From the NCBI RefSeq assembly GCF_900240285.1, contig NZ_OESS01000004.1, positions 124,001 to 188,000 of the forward strand: 64,000 nt of DNA, given 5' to 3'. The position numbers were made by a program, and so were the translations under genes. Shown in pieces: positions 1 to 7,763 of the stretch. Below the pieces are notes generated by a model that saw only the letters and a program-made list of their open reading frames with translations, did no database searches and had not been told where the DNA came from. Source of the stretch: Halobacillus sp. Marseille-P3879 (GTDB lineage: Bacteria > Bacillota > Bacilli > Bacillales > Halobacillaceae). Each line of letters opens with the position of its first letter. Position 1 is the stretch's first letter.

Positions 1-545
1 CAACTCGATATGCAGGTTTGTCGATTGGCGGGTATACTTCCATGGAAGATCAAGAAGTAAAGTATGCAATTGAGATTCCGGGTGCTCTTAGCTTCTTAGC
101 GGGTGACCGCTTTGATACCGAAGTAACAGGATTAAATGAATATCCTGAAGAATTGTGGCCGCCACTCTATGTCCATATTTTATTTAATATCATGGTCGGC
201 ATAGGTTCTTTGTTAATCATACTTGCCTTTGCCGCCTTATTCTGGAAGTGGATATTAAAACGTGATTTCCCCGGCTGGATGCTGGCTCTTCTTGTTGTCA
301 GCGGCCCGCTGGCTGTGATCGCAATTGAAGCCGGTTGGTGCTTCAGCTGTATCGGCCGTCAGCCATGGACCATTAACGACGTCCTGCCGACAAAAGATGC
401 TGCTACGAAATCAGGCAGTGTTGGAATTCTGCTTGTATCATTTCTATCGTTATATGCTGTACTGCTGTTCGTTACTGGATTTGTGTTGAGGTATTACTTT
501 AAGCGTCATCCTGTAAAAAATGATCTTTCAGAGGGAAGAGCGTAA
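1..545 (+). CDS. ythA: Cytochrome bd-type quinol oxidase subunit I, C-terminal part
   Basis: This is the C-terminal end of a quinol oxidase subunit I; the reading frame is open from base 3 and the start lies upstream of the window. The motif EAGWCFSCIGRQPW is the conserved region of CydA-family proteins just before the last membrane segments. At least three hydrophobic segments follow the periplasmic-type stretch. The family oxidises quinol and reduces O2 in the cytoplasmic membrane, with subunit I binding the haems. The next gene encodes subunit II, which confirms the assignment. The pair looks more like B. subtilis YthAB than CydAB, but that choice rests on the subunit II motif and is only moderately certain. 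The haem ligands cannot be checked because the N-terminus is missing. Confidence 0.88.
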   Translation, partial: TRYAGLSIGGYTSMEDQEVKYAIEIPGALSFLAGDRFDTEVTGLNEYPEELWPPLYVHILFNIMVGIGSLLIILAFAALFWKWILKRDFPGWMLALLVVSGPLAVIAIEAGWCFSCIGRQPWTINDVLPTKDAATKSGSVGILLVSFLSLYAVLLFVTGFVLRYYFKRHPVKNDLSEGRA

Positions 546-597
546 TAACTCAATAAAATTTTTAAATACCAGTAGAACAAGAAAGGAGGAAGACCTG

Positions 598-1623
598 GTG
601 GAACCTGCTATTATAGCCATTACACTTTTGTGGAGCCTGCTGTTTATCTACGCCATGCTTGGCTCACTAGATTTCGGTGCCGGTTTCTGGGGCATGATTT
701 ATGGGAAAAATGATCAAACGAGTGCTTCCCAAATTGCTAACCGATTTCTCTCACCTACCTGGGAGGTTACAAACGTATTTTTCGTCATCTTCGTCGTTGC
801 TCTCGTCAGCTTCTTTCCTTTTGCTACTACAATGCTTGGAAGCTTATTGTTAGTTCCTGTTGGAATTGGACTGTTATTATTGACGATTCGAACAACCTTT
901 ATGGTATTTGCGAACCATGCGAACAAATACAGGGACCTTCTTGTTATTACATCCGGCCTTACAGGACTGATCATTCCCGCGTTACTTGTAAGTATGCTTC
1001 CTATTACACTTGGTGGGTTTGTTGAAATTGTAGATGATTACCCAAGATTGTTATATGCAGAATTAATTGCCCATCCGACCTTATACATGCACATTGCCTT
1101 TGGGATCAGCACTGAATTGTTTATTTCTGCCGTTTTTCTTATGGATTACTCTCAAGAGGCGGAGGATTGGTCAGCATATCAAACTTATAGAAATCACTCA
1201 CTTTGGCTGGGACCCGTGTCAATTATAATTGCAGTCCTCACCATTGAAACAATGCCCTCTGAGGCTTCCTGGTTTGTGGAGACCGTTAAAAGCAATCCCC
1301 TGTGGTTTGGTTTATCCATGCTTTTCTTTTTGCTCGGATACGCTTTTTTATTCCTCAAAGGGAAGCACGGTAGAAGGGGACGGGCCCGTCTGGCTGTAAT
1401 CTCAATTATCATTCAATACGGCATCGCGGTTTATGCTTACGGGACAGCTCATCTTCCTTACTTAATTTATCCCGACTTAACAGTAAGCGGAAGCTTCACG
1501 AATCCTACAGTTTTTTACCAGCTTCTCATTGTTTATGCCGGTGGATTTGCAATCCTCATCCCAGGGTTTATTCTTTTCTGGAAATTATTTCTCAAGGATC
1601 AGCGCTATTTAAAACAACAATAA
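598..1623 (+). CDS. ythB: Cytochrome bd-type quinol oxidase subunit II
   Basis: A 341-residue, strongly hydrophobic protein with about eight membrane segments. The N-terminal motif LDFGAGFWGM corresponds to the CydB signature GFDxGVG in the diverged form seen in YthB-type subunits. It forms the membrane oxidase heterodimer with the subunit encoded just upstream. The start chosen is GTG at 598, preceded by AAAGGAGGA at good distance; an earlier ATG at 520 in the same frame would overlap the subunit I gene and lacks such a site. A terminator hairpin follows the stop codon directly, so this is the last gene of the operon. The cydDC genes that mature bd oxidases lie separately near 43-47 kb. Confidence 0.88.
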   Translation: MEPAIIAITLLWSLLFIYAMLGSLDFGAGFWGMIYGKNDQTSASQIANRFLSPTWEVTNVFFVIFVVALVSFFPFATTMLGSLLLVPVGIGLLLLTIRTTFMVFANHANKYRDLLVITSGLTGLIIPALLVSMLPITLGGFVEIVDDYPRLLYAELIAHPTLYMHIAFGISTELFISAVFLMDYSQEAEDWSAYQTYRNHSLWLGPVSIIIAVLTIETMPSEASWFVETVKSNPLWFGLSMLFFLLGYAFLFLKGKHGRRGRARLAVISIIIQYGIAVYAYGTAHLPYLIYPDLTVSGSFTNPTVFYQLLIVYAGGFAILIPGFILFWKLFLKDQRYLKQQ

Positions 1624-1657
1624 AAAAGACGCGGCCAGTTACATCGCTGCGTCTTTT
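1624..1657 (+). terminator. Rho-independent terminator of the oxidase operon
   Basis: Inverted repeat AAAAGACGC (1624-1632) and GCGTCTTTT (1649-1657), starting right after the ythB stop. The A/T ends make it usable from both strands. Confidence 0.85.
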
Positions 1658-1680
1658 CCATTGCATAAGCCTTACTCAGG

Positions 1681-1823
1681 TGGGGAGAGTTTATGAAAGC
1701 CGCTGCAAAATCCCCTCCCGCCATTAAGCAGTTTAATGCTTGAACTGGGGTTCGCGGAGGAAGGCGAAAAACATGATCTTCATCGCCTGAGAGGTATAGA
1801 AAGAAAGCAGGATTTTCTCCCCA
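1681..1823. repeat. Non-coding stretch bounded by an 8-bp inverted repeat
   Basis: TGGGGAGA (1681-1688) and TCTCCCCA (1816-1823) are perfect inverted copies enclosing about 127 bp with no supported gene. The stretch lies between two converging operons. It could be a small dispersed intergenic element or a structured RNA; this cannot be decided from one copy, and the repeat may be chance. Confidence 0.25.
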
Positions 1824-1851
1824 GCTAGCTCCTGCTATCCACCATCCAGGT

Positions 1852-2829
1852 TTAGGAATGTTTGTAAATCACTGTACTGTATACTTGTGATTTTGCTTTA
1901 GGATCAATGGTTCGCTTTGCACTATTTACAGCAGTCATGGCTTCGGAAAAGCCAGAAGCAATCAGCATGGTTTTATGCGGATAAATGGCCGCATCCCCGG
2001 CGGCAAAAATTCCTTCTATATTCGTACTCAGATCATGTCCAACAGAAATCCGGCCTTTATCAGTTTTCAGCCCCCACTGCTCGTACAAACTTTTTTCAAT
2101 CCTTAACCCTTGATAGACGAGGAGCTCTTCAACTTCCAGTCTATCGCCTGTATCGAGGTTCAGCCCAGATAAAGTATTTCCCTCCCCTTTCAATTCAACA
2201 GCCCTGGTTTCTCGATGGACGTGGACACTGGAGGCCTCCAGTTTATCAATATCGTGCTCGTACACAGCTTTAAATTCAGAACCGTGGTTAATTAAATGTA
2301 CTTCCGAAGCTATACCCTCTAGAGCCAATGCCCAGTCCACTCCAACCCGGCTGTCTGATATCACTGCCGCCTTTTTCCCTTCATATTGTTTGATATGTTG
2401 AATAGTGTAATGAATATTAGAAGCATGGGTTTTACTTCCTGGAAGATCCACACCCTCCATATCGAAAGTTCCTAACCCTGAAGCCACGATTACCGTTTTT
2501 GAGAAGTGCTGGGCTCCTGCAGCCGTTGTTAAAATGAAGCTTCCATCCTCCACTTTTTCAATAGAAGCTATTTGCTCTCCTGTAACAATTGCAGGTTGAA
2601 CACTCAGCGCCTGCTTTTCCACACCTTCAACTAAATCTTCACCTCTGACACCGTAAAACCCGCCCACATCGTAGATCTTCTTCTCGGGGTAAAAGAACGA
2701 AACTTTGCCGCCTAGATCAGACTTGTATTCAATTATTTTCGTTTTCATATCGCGCATGCCGCAGTAAAAGGCTGTGTACAATCCGGTTGTTCCGCCTCCA
2801 ATAATCGTGACATCAAATTGATCATTCAT
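1852..2829 (-). CDS. Ferredoxin-NADP reductase-like flavoprotein (YumC/YcgT type)
   Basis: A 325-residue protein of the thioredoxin-reductase-like ferredoxin/flavodoxin-NADP reductase family. The N-terminal FAD motif IGGGTTGLYTA (residues 9-19) and the C-terminal GIFAAGDA signature are intact. There is no CxxC pair, so it is not a thioredoxin reductase. The C-terminal block with SGFSEAMTAVNSAK resembles the YumC/YcgT tail. The second dinucleotide site, usually GGGxSA, reads VISDSRVGVDWA (156-167), so NADPH binding may be altered. It starts 13 bp after the yfhA-like permease stop and is the third gene of a Fur-controlled siderophore operon. A role in reductive iron release is inferred from this position. 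Confidence 0.82.
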   Translation of the reverse strand: MNDQFDVTIIGGGTTGLYTAFYCGMRDMKTKIIEYKSDLGGKVSFFYPEKKIYDVGGFYGVRGEDLVEGVEKQALSVQPAIVTGEQIASIEKVEDGSFILTTAAGAQHFSKTVIVASGLGTFDMEGVDLPGSKTHASNIHYTIQHIKQYEGKKAAVISDSRVGVDWALALEGIASEVHLINHGSEFKAVYEHDIDKLEASSVHVHRETRAVELKGEGNTLSGLNLDTGDRLEVEELLVYQGLRIEKSLYEQWGLKTDKGRISVGHDLSTNIEGIFAAGDAAIYPHKTMLIASGFSEAMTAVNSAKRTIDPKAKSQVYSTVIYKHS

Positions 2830-2842
2830 CGCTGACCTCTCC

Positions 2843-3853
2843 TTACTTTGTTTTCATTAATAAGTAAATAAAATATGGGGTGCTTACGACTGTAACGACG
2901 ATGCCGACTGGTATTTCAGCGGGGGCAACAAGATTACTGCCAATAATATCAGCGAATTGTAAAATAGCTGCTCCAAGCAAGGCTGATACAGGAAGCATGC
3001 ACTCATACTTCGGCCCTATGATTCTCCTTGCCATATGCGGTGCTACCAGCCCTAAGAAGGCGATCCCTCCTGCTGCTGCAACCGACAGCCCAGCCAGACT
3101 AACTGCTAAAAGCAGCAGGATTCGACGTTCTCTTTCCACAGGGGCACCCAAACCTTTAGCCAGATCATCCCCCAACATTAATACGTTTATCGCAGATGTC
3201 TTGTATAAGCTATAGATGATCAAAAGAATAATCCAGGGAGCCGTTGCCCCGACAAAGCTCCAGTTCGCACTCCATATGTCCCCAGAAAGCCATACCATTG
3301 CCTGCATAAAATCCTGAGGATTCATTTGCACCTGAAACAGTATTAATGCTGCACTAAACCCAGCATTTACTCCAATCCCGACGAGGATTAAACGAATCGG
3401 CTCTATTCCTCTGTCCCAGGCGAGTGCGTAGACGAGCAGTGCAGCCAGGAAAGCGCCCACTAAGGCAAACAGCGGAAGTAAATAAACACTCCAGCCACTA
3501 AGAGAGCTCATTGATGACTGGAAAAAAAAGATATATAAAACGACTACAAACCCGGCACCTGTGTTGATTCCTAATATTCCAGGCTCTGCTAAATCATTTC
3601 TGGTCACCCCTTGTAAAACAGCCCCTGAAACACTAAGAGCCATCCCGACTAACAGAGCAATGATAATACCTGGAAGTCGAAATTGAAATAAAACCAGTTC
3701 CTGACGTGTATTTCCTTCTCCTAGAATACTCTGGACTACTTCTGCAGGGCTGATCTGAATAGACCCTGAATTTAAGCTCCACAAGAATAAACCTATATTC
3801 ACAATGATAAGGCCGACGATCCAAACAATGAACTGACTAAGCCTTCGTTCCAT
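2843..3853 (-). CDS. yfhA: Iron-siderophore ABC transporter permease (FecCD family)
   Basis: A 336-residue FecCD/BtuC-type permease with about ten membrane segments. The conserved FRLPGIIIALLVGMALSVSG region near residue 60 and the GLVAPHMAR motif near the C-terminus, the contact for the ATPase, are both visible. It would pair with the neighbouring permease and an ATPase to import a ferric siderophore bound by the lipoprotein at 5069. The start is ATG at 3853 behind AAAGGGGGAG; it overlaps the TAA of the previous gene by one base, so the two are translationally coupled. The order matches B. subtilis yfiZ-yfhA, which takes up schizokinen-type hydroxamates. No ATPase gene is present here; a shared ATPase elsewhere is likely, as in B. 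subtilis. Confidence 0.88.
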   Translation of the reverse strand: MERRLSQFIVWIVGLIIVNIGLFLWSLNSGSIQISPAEVVQSILGEGNTRQELVLFQFRLPGIIIALLVGMALSVSGAVLQGVTRNDLAEPGILGINTGAGFVVVLYIFFFQSSMSSLSGWSVYLLPLFALVGAFLAALLVYALAWDRGIEPIRLILVGIGVNAGFSAALILFQVQMNPQDFMQAMVWLSGDIWSANWSFVGATAPWIILLIIYSLYKTSAINVLMLGDDLAKGLGAPVERERRILLLLAVSLAGLSVAAAGGIAFLGLVAPHMARRIIGPKYECMLPVSALLGAAILQFADIIGSNLVAPAEIPVGIVVTVVSTPYFIYLLMKTK

Positions 3854-4884
3854 TACATACTCCCCCTTTCGCCACGTGCTAAGTAGAGAAAGAAAGGAAC
3901 CCCAATGAGTGCTGTAATCGCACCTACCGGGGTTTCGTAAGGAGCGTTTATCAGACGTGCACCTGTATCTGCCATAACGAGAAGCCATCCGCCCAGAATC
4001 GCAGAAACTGGTATGATGAGTCTGTAATCAGATCCGATTAGAAAACGAGTAATATGGGGGATGACCAATCCAATAAATCCTACAGTTCCCGCAACAGACA
4101 CAGCGGCTCCTGATAGGATAAACACGACTACGACCCCTGAGGATTTAATTAAGATTGTATTTTGACCCAGCCCTTTAGATATGTCTTCTCCAAGGCTGAG
4201 CACCGTCATTGACTTGGAAATTGCCAACGCTAAAACCAAGCCGACTAATCCTGCCACAGCAAGCACCTGGACTGATGACCATGACGTATTCGCCAGACCT
4301 CCGGCATACCAGAAGCTCATTTGCTTAGCGACCTGGAAATGGAGAGATATAGCGGTAGCCAAAGAACTTAGCATTCCTCCTATAGCAACGCCGGCTAATG
4401 CTAACTTAACAGGGGTCAGCCCTCCACTTGAAAGTGACCCGACAGCTATCACCAGTACAACAGCCAGGCCTGCACCAGCAAAAGAAGCTGCCATCATACC
4501 CCCGTTTGATAAGGAAGGGAAAAACACTAACGCTATGATAAGAGCAAAAGCTGCTCCGTGTGTCACCCCCATGACTGACGGTGATGCAAGTGGATTTCTG
4601 GTTAATCCTTGCATGACTGCCCCCGATACGGCTAGAAATGCCCCCACTAATGCCGCCCCAACCGCACGAGGCATTCGTAATTCTTGTATTACCTGATGGC
4701 TCGTATTAGCTGGATCAAAGTTGGATACAGCCTCCCATACCGTAGATAGTTTAATATCCGCAGCTCCGAGTGCTACAGACCATCCCAGTGAAAAAATTAA
4801 TCCCACTGCTGCCAAAACAAAAATAACAGACGCCCGTCCGATCCGTTTCGGCTCAATTTCCTTATTTACTTCCCCCAATTTCAC
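3853..4884 (-). CDS. yfiZ: Iron-siderophore ABC transporter permease (FecCD family)
   Basis: A 343-residue FecCD-type permease. The motif RMPRAVGAALVGAFLAVSGA and the downstream GLTRNPLASP block are typical, as is the C-terminal GLVIPHITR loop. It is the first gene of the leftward operon yfiZ-yfhA-reductase. A Fur box about 40 bp upstream of the start (4925-4943) implies repression by Fe-Fur. It probably forms a heterodimeric channel with the downstream permease. The substrate is inferred only from the similarity in arrangement to B. subtilis yfiY/yfiZ-yfhA. Confidence 0.88.
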   Translation of the reverse strand: MKLGEVNKEIEPKRIGRASVIFVLAAVGLIFSLGWSVALGAADIKLSTVWEAVSNFDPANTSHQVIQELRMPRAVGAALVGAFLAVSGAVMQGLTRNPLASPSVMGVTHGAAFALIIALVFFPSLSNGGMMAASFAGAGLAVVLVIAVGSLSSGGLTPVKLALAGVAIGGMLSSLATAISLHFQVAKQMSFWYAGGLANTSWSSVQVLAVAGLVGLVLALAISKSMTVLSLGEDISKGLGQNTILIKSSGVVVVFILSGAAVSVAGTVGFIGLVIPHITRFLIGSDYRLIIPVSAILGGWLLVMADTGARLINAPYETPVGAITALIGVPFFLYLARGERGSM

Positions 4885-4924
4885 TCAGCCCTTCTTAAAC
4901 CTTCTTATTTATACAACAATATAT

Positions 4925-4943
4925 TGAGAATGATTATCACTCA
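4925..4943. promoter_or_regulatory. Fur box for the permease operon
   Basis: TGAGAATGATTATCACTCA matches the 19-bp Fur consensus GATAATGATTATCATTATC in its central TGATTATCA core. It lies just upstream of yfiZ, where it would block leftward transcription when iron is sufficient. Confidence 0.8.
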
Positions 4944-4995
4944 ACAAGTATATGGCAGTTATTGAAAATGTTCAAGCATGCTCCCAAAATAATAA

Positions 4996-5028
4996 TTGAC
5001 TAATTATGTGAAAATGATTATCATTATC
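4996..5028 (+). promoter_or_regulatory. SigA-type promoter with overlapping Fur box for the binding protein
   Basis: TTGACT (4996-5001) and TATCAT (5019-5024) are separated by 17 bp. The sequence GAAAATGATTATCATTATC (5010-5028) differs from the classical Fur box at one position and covers the whole -10 region. Fe-Fur binding here would exclude RNA polymerase. Confidence 0.85.
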
Positions 5029-5068
5029 GTCATACAGCTGAAGCGAAAATCATAGGAGGGAAGTCATA

Positions 5069-6016
5069 ATGAGAAAGAAAAGTTATTTATTTATAGCAGG
5101 TCTGCTGCTGATACTCAGCCTGATTGCCTGCAGCAATAATAATCAAGATGCTGCTGAATCAGATAATTCTGAAGAAAAAGAATCAGAAGAACGAACGTTG
5201 GAACATGCATCCGGTGAGGTGACCATTCCAGAGGACCCTGAAAACATTCTTGCTCCTTATATGGAAGACTCGCTGCTTGCTTTAGGCGAAGAACCAGCGG
5301 CTCAGTGGTCCATAGGAGAAGACGTACAAGATTACCTTCAGCCGCAGCTTGAAGATGTCCCTACTATTGAATGGGATCTGCCGCTAGAGGAAACCTTAAA
5401 CCAGGACCCTGACTTAATTATTTTCAGTTCCCCTTCCTCTATTCAAAATGGATCCTATGAAGATTATGAGAGTATTGCTCCGACGTATGTCTTCGATGGA
5501 GAGGTAAGCGCGGATTGGCGGGACCAATTAACCCAAATGGGTGAAATATTAAACAAGCAGGATGAAGCTGAGAAGGTGCTCGCAGATTTTGACGAAAAAG
5601 TGGAAGAAACGAAAGCTAGTATAGAAGATTCTATAGGTGACGAATCCGCAGCATTTGTATGGACGATGGGAGAAGAATTTTACATTTTCGAACCTACTCG
5701 TTACGGTGCTGAGGTTTTGTATGATGAAGTTGGCATAACGCAGCCGGAATTCGTACAAGACTTAGAGCAGGAAGAACAATGGAACCCTGTTTCTATGGAA
5801 AAACTAGGTGAACTTGATGCCGACCATGTCTTTCTCATAGCAGAAGAAAACGAACCGGGACTTGAAATCTTAGATGAAAGTTCCGTTTGGCAGAGTATTC
5901 CTGCCGTAGAGAACGACCAAGTCTACACAATGAACGATCCGAGTCACTGGACTGTTGATGGAGTGATCGCCCACGAGATGACTCTGGACGCTGTTAATGA
6001 AGCTTTAACTGAATAA
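5069..6016 (+). CDS. yfiY: Siderophore-binding lipoprotein
   Basis: A 315-residue substrate-binding lipoprotein of the periplasmic-binding (TroA-like, FepB) fold. The signal peptide ends in lipobox LIAC with Cys21 as the lipidation site. A very acidic linker of about 25 residues follows, as is common in halophilic Bacillaceae. The DPDLIIF and DADHVFLI segments are the two family beta-strand motifs. It is divergently transcribed from the two permeases and has its own Fur-boxed promoter, the same arrangement as B. subtilis yfiY and yfiZ-yfhA. It should capture a ferric siderophore at the cell surface. The exact ligand cannot be read from the sequence. Confidence 0.87.
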   Translation: MRKKSYLFIAGLLLILSLIACSNNNQDAAESDNSEEKESEERTLEHASGEVTIPEDPENILAPYMEDSLLALGEEPAAQWSIGEDVQDYLQPQLEDVPTIEWDLPLEETLNQDPDLIIFSSPSSIQNGSYEDYESIAPTYVFDGEVSADWRDQLTQMGEILNKQDEAEKVLADFDEKVEETKASIEDSIGDESAAFVWTMGEEFYIFEPTRYGAEVLYDEVGITQPEFVQDLEQEEQWNPVSMEKLGELDADHVFLIAEENEPGLEILDESSVWQSIPAVENDQVYTMNDPSHWTVDGVIAHEMTLDAVNEALTE

Positions 6017-6028
6017 TGAAATGTAAAG

Positions 6029-6064
6029 AATACGTAAATTTTAAATAAATTTACGTATTTTTTA
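6029..6064 (+). terminator. Terminator after the siderophore-binding protein
   Basis: A 13-bp perfect inverted repeat (AATACGTAAATTT at 6029-6041 and its complement at 6047-6059) with a 5-nt loop and a T-rich tail. Confidence 0.85.
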
Positions 6065-6080
6065 TTGCTTTTTTTGCGTC

Positions 6081-6112
6081 TGATATCGTACATTGATATC
6101 GGTATATGATAT
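6081..6112 (+). promoter_or_regulatory. Triple TGATAT direct repeat upstream of padR-chrA
   Basis: TGATAT occurs at 6081, 6094 and 6107, exactly 13 bp apart, ending just before the padR ribosome binding site. This is a plausible operator for PadR autoregulation. The identity of the protein that binds it is inferred from position only. Confidence 0.4.
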
Positions 6113-6130
6113 TAAGAGGAGGCAGCATGT

Positions 6131-6433
6131 ATGTTAAGAGACTTTTTCTTAGGATCAATTAAAATTCAAATTTTGTACCATGCGGACGTTGAGCCTGTTT
6201 ACGGGGCATATCTTATGGAAGAGCTTTCTTCGCATGGCTACAGCATCAGCCCCGGCACTCTGTACCCTACTTTAAAGAGCTTGCATGAGAACAACCTCCT
6301 TCATAAGTATGAGGAAACGGTTAACGGAAAAAAACGTAAATACTATACCATTACCGAAGAAGGAAGACGAGTACTTGAAGAAGGGAAGCAGCAAGTACGG
6401 GAGCTTGCTGAGGAAGTCCTACATGATAAATAG
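6131..6433 (+). CDS. PadR family transcriptional regulator
   Basis: A 100-residue winged-helix protein of the small PadR-like class. The core has the PadR features: GAYLMEELSSHGYSISPGTL for the recognition helix, then YPTLKSLHENNLL and a beta-wing ending KRKYYTITEEGR. It lacks the long C-terminal domain of PadR-s1 members. It stands 17 bp before chrA and shares its transcript, so it probably controls chromate efflux. The start is ATG at 6131 behind AGAGGAGG. A three-fold TGATAT repeat in front of the gene is a candidate binding site. Confidence 0.85.
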   Translation: MLRDFFLGSIKIQILYHADVEPVYGAYLMEELSSHGYSISPGTLYPTLKSLHENNLLHKYEETVNGKKRKYYTITEEGRRVLEEGKQQVRELAEEVLHDK

Positions 6434-6450
6434 AATGGGAGGAATGCACG

Positions 6451-7629
6451 ATGAGTAAACCAAAAGGTTCCTTAAAGGAGATCTTCCAGGCTTCGACTAA
6501 ATTAGGTTTCACCTCCTTTGGCGGACCAGTCGCTCATCTGGCTTACTTCAAAGATGAATACATCGACAGAAGAAAGTGGCTCGACGAGAAAACTTACGCT
6601 GATATAATTGCTTTATGTCAATTTTTACCTGGCCCCGCCAGCAGCCAGGTCGGCATCGCCATTGGTATGCTTCGAGGCGGACTGCTCGGAGGGATAATAT
6701 CGTGGATCGGGTTCACTGTCCCATCCATAATTGTACTTATCCTCTTTGCCCTGATGTATCAATCTTATGACTTAAGTGATGCCGGATTTATCCAAAGCTT
6801 GAAAGTGGTTGCTGCAGCTGTTGTTTTACATGCGCTGATCGGCTTAGGCAAAAAATTAACTCCTGACCGTACAAGAGTGGGATTAGCAATGGCTGCTGCA
6901 TTTATAATGTTAATGTTTCCTTCAGCCTGGATGCAGATTGCAGTTATATTGGCAGCAGGCCTTCTGGGAGCTAAACTTTTTTCGAAGATCGCTGATACAA
7001 AAGTGGAGCCTTTTCCCGTCACCTTTTCTAAAAAAGCTGGCGCCGCATCGTTAACGATCCTTGCTGGTCTGCTTGCCTTTCTTCCCTTACTTGCACGCAT
7101 GACAGACCACATGCTGATCCAGCTGTTTGATACTTTCTTCAGGGTCGGCTCTCTCGTATTTGGCGGCGGGCACGTAGTATTGCCCATGATTGAAAGAGAA
7201 GTTGTTCCTACCGGATGGATTGATTCTGGTGAATTTCTGGCCGGTTATGGGATGGCCCAGGCAGTACCGGGTCCTTTATTCACTTTTGCCAGCTATTTAG
7301 GAACAATGATTGAGGGTGTTACCGGAGCTGTCGTGGCAACTATCGGAATTTTCCTGCCTTCATTTTTATTCCTTATTGCCGCTTTGCCGTTTTTAAATGA
7401 ATTAAGAAAACGCTCCAGGTTTCAAGGTGTATTAATGGGTGTTAATGCCAGCGTCGTAGGTATCTTATTAGCTGCCTTCTATGACCCTGTGATTACGAGT
7501 TCAATTACGACAAATGCCGATTTTGCTTTAGCAGCAATTCTATTCGCCTGCCTCCACTTCTTTAAAGTTCCCGCCTGGGCGATTGTTCTTATCGGGGTTG
7601 GTGCAGGTTTTGTTATAAATTTGATATGA
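6451..7629 (+). CDS. chrA: Chromate transporter, long two-domain ChrA
   Basis: A 392-residue membrane protein of the CHR superfamily, bidomain form. The N-terminal half carries FGGPVAHL (23-30) and the second half the equivalent FGGGHVVLP starting at residue 237. Each half has about five to six membrane segments. CHR proteins export chromate, and some members may carry sulfate or other oxyanions. The gene is preceded by a padR-type regulator and followed by a strong terminator, making a two-gene resistance operon. Function is inferred from the family; the specific anion is not proven. Confidence 0.85.
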   Translation: MSKPKGSLKEIFQASTKLGFTSFGGPVAHLAYFKDEYIDRRKWLDEKTYADIIALCQFLPGPASSQVGIAIGMLRGGLLGGIISWIGFTVPSIIVLILFALMYQSYDLSDAGFIQSLKVVAAAVVLHALIGLGKKLTPDRTRVGLAMAAAFIMLMFPSAWMQIAVILAAGLLGAKLFSKIADTKVEPFPVTFSKKAGAASLTILAGLLAFLPLLARMTDHMLIQLFDTFFRVGSLVFGGGHVVLPMIEREVVPTGWIDSGEFLAGYGMAQAVPGPLFTFASYLGTMIEGVTGAVVATIGIFLPSFLFLIAALPFLNELRKRSRFQGVLMGVNASVVGILLAAFYDPVITSSITTNADFALAAILFACLHFFKVPAWAIVLIGVGAGFVINLI

Positions 7630-7638
7630 TAGATATAC

Positions 7639-7680
7639 ATGAGCATGAAATAAATCATTTCATGCTCATATTTATTTTTT
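7639..7680 (+). terminator. Terminator of the padR-chrA operon
   Basis: A 12-bp stem ATGAGCATGAAA / TTTCATGCTCAT (7639-7650 and 7658-7669) with a 7-nt loop, followed by a T-rich run to 7680. Confidence 0.9.
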
Positions 7681-7763
7681 CTTGCCGATCGTAGAGGTGA
7701 GAGTATAAATTAAAATGAAAGGAGCTCATGGCGTTTTACTACTTTTTTTACGGGGGAATCAAT

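Noticed and set aside
1750-1822. Leftward frame of about 30 codons (EKILLSFYTSQAMKIMFFAF) in the region after the reductase gene
   Set aside because: No start with a ribosome binding site, and it lies within a stretch bounded by inverted repeats; more likely chance.
7728-7763. Upstream ATG of the GGDEF-EAL gene
   Set aside because: In frame, but GGAG is only three bases away and the added residues (AFYYFFYGGIN) look unlike a domain start; ATG 7764 has a better-spaced GGGGG.
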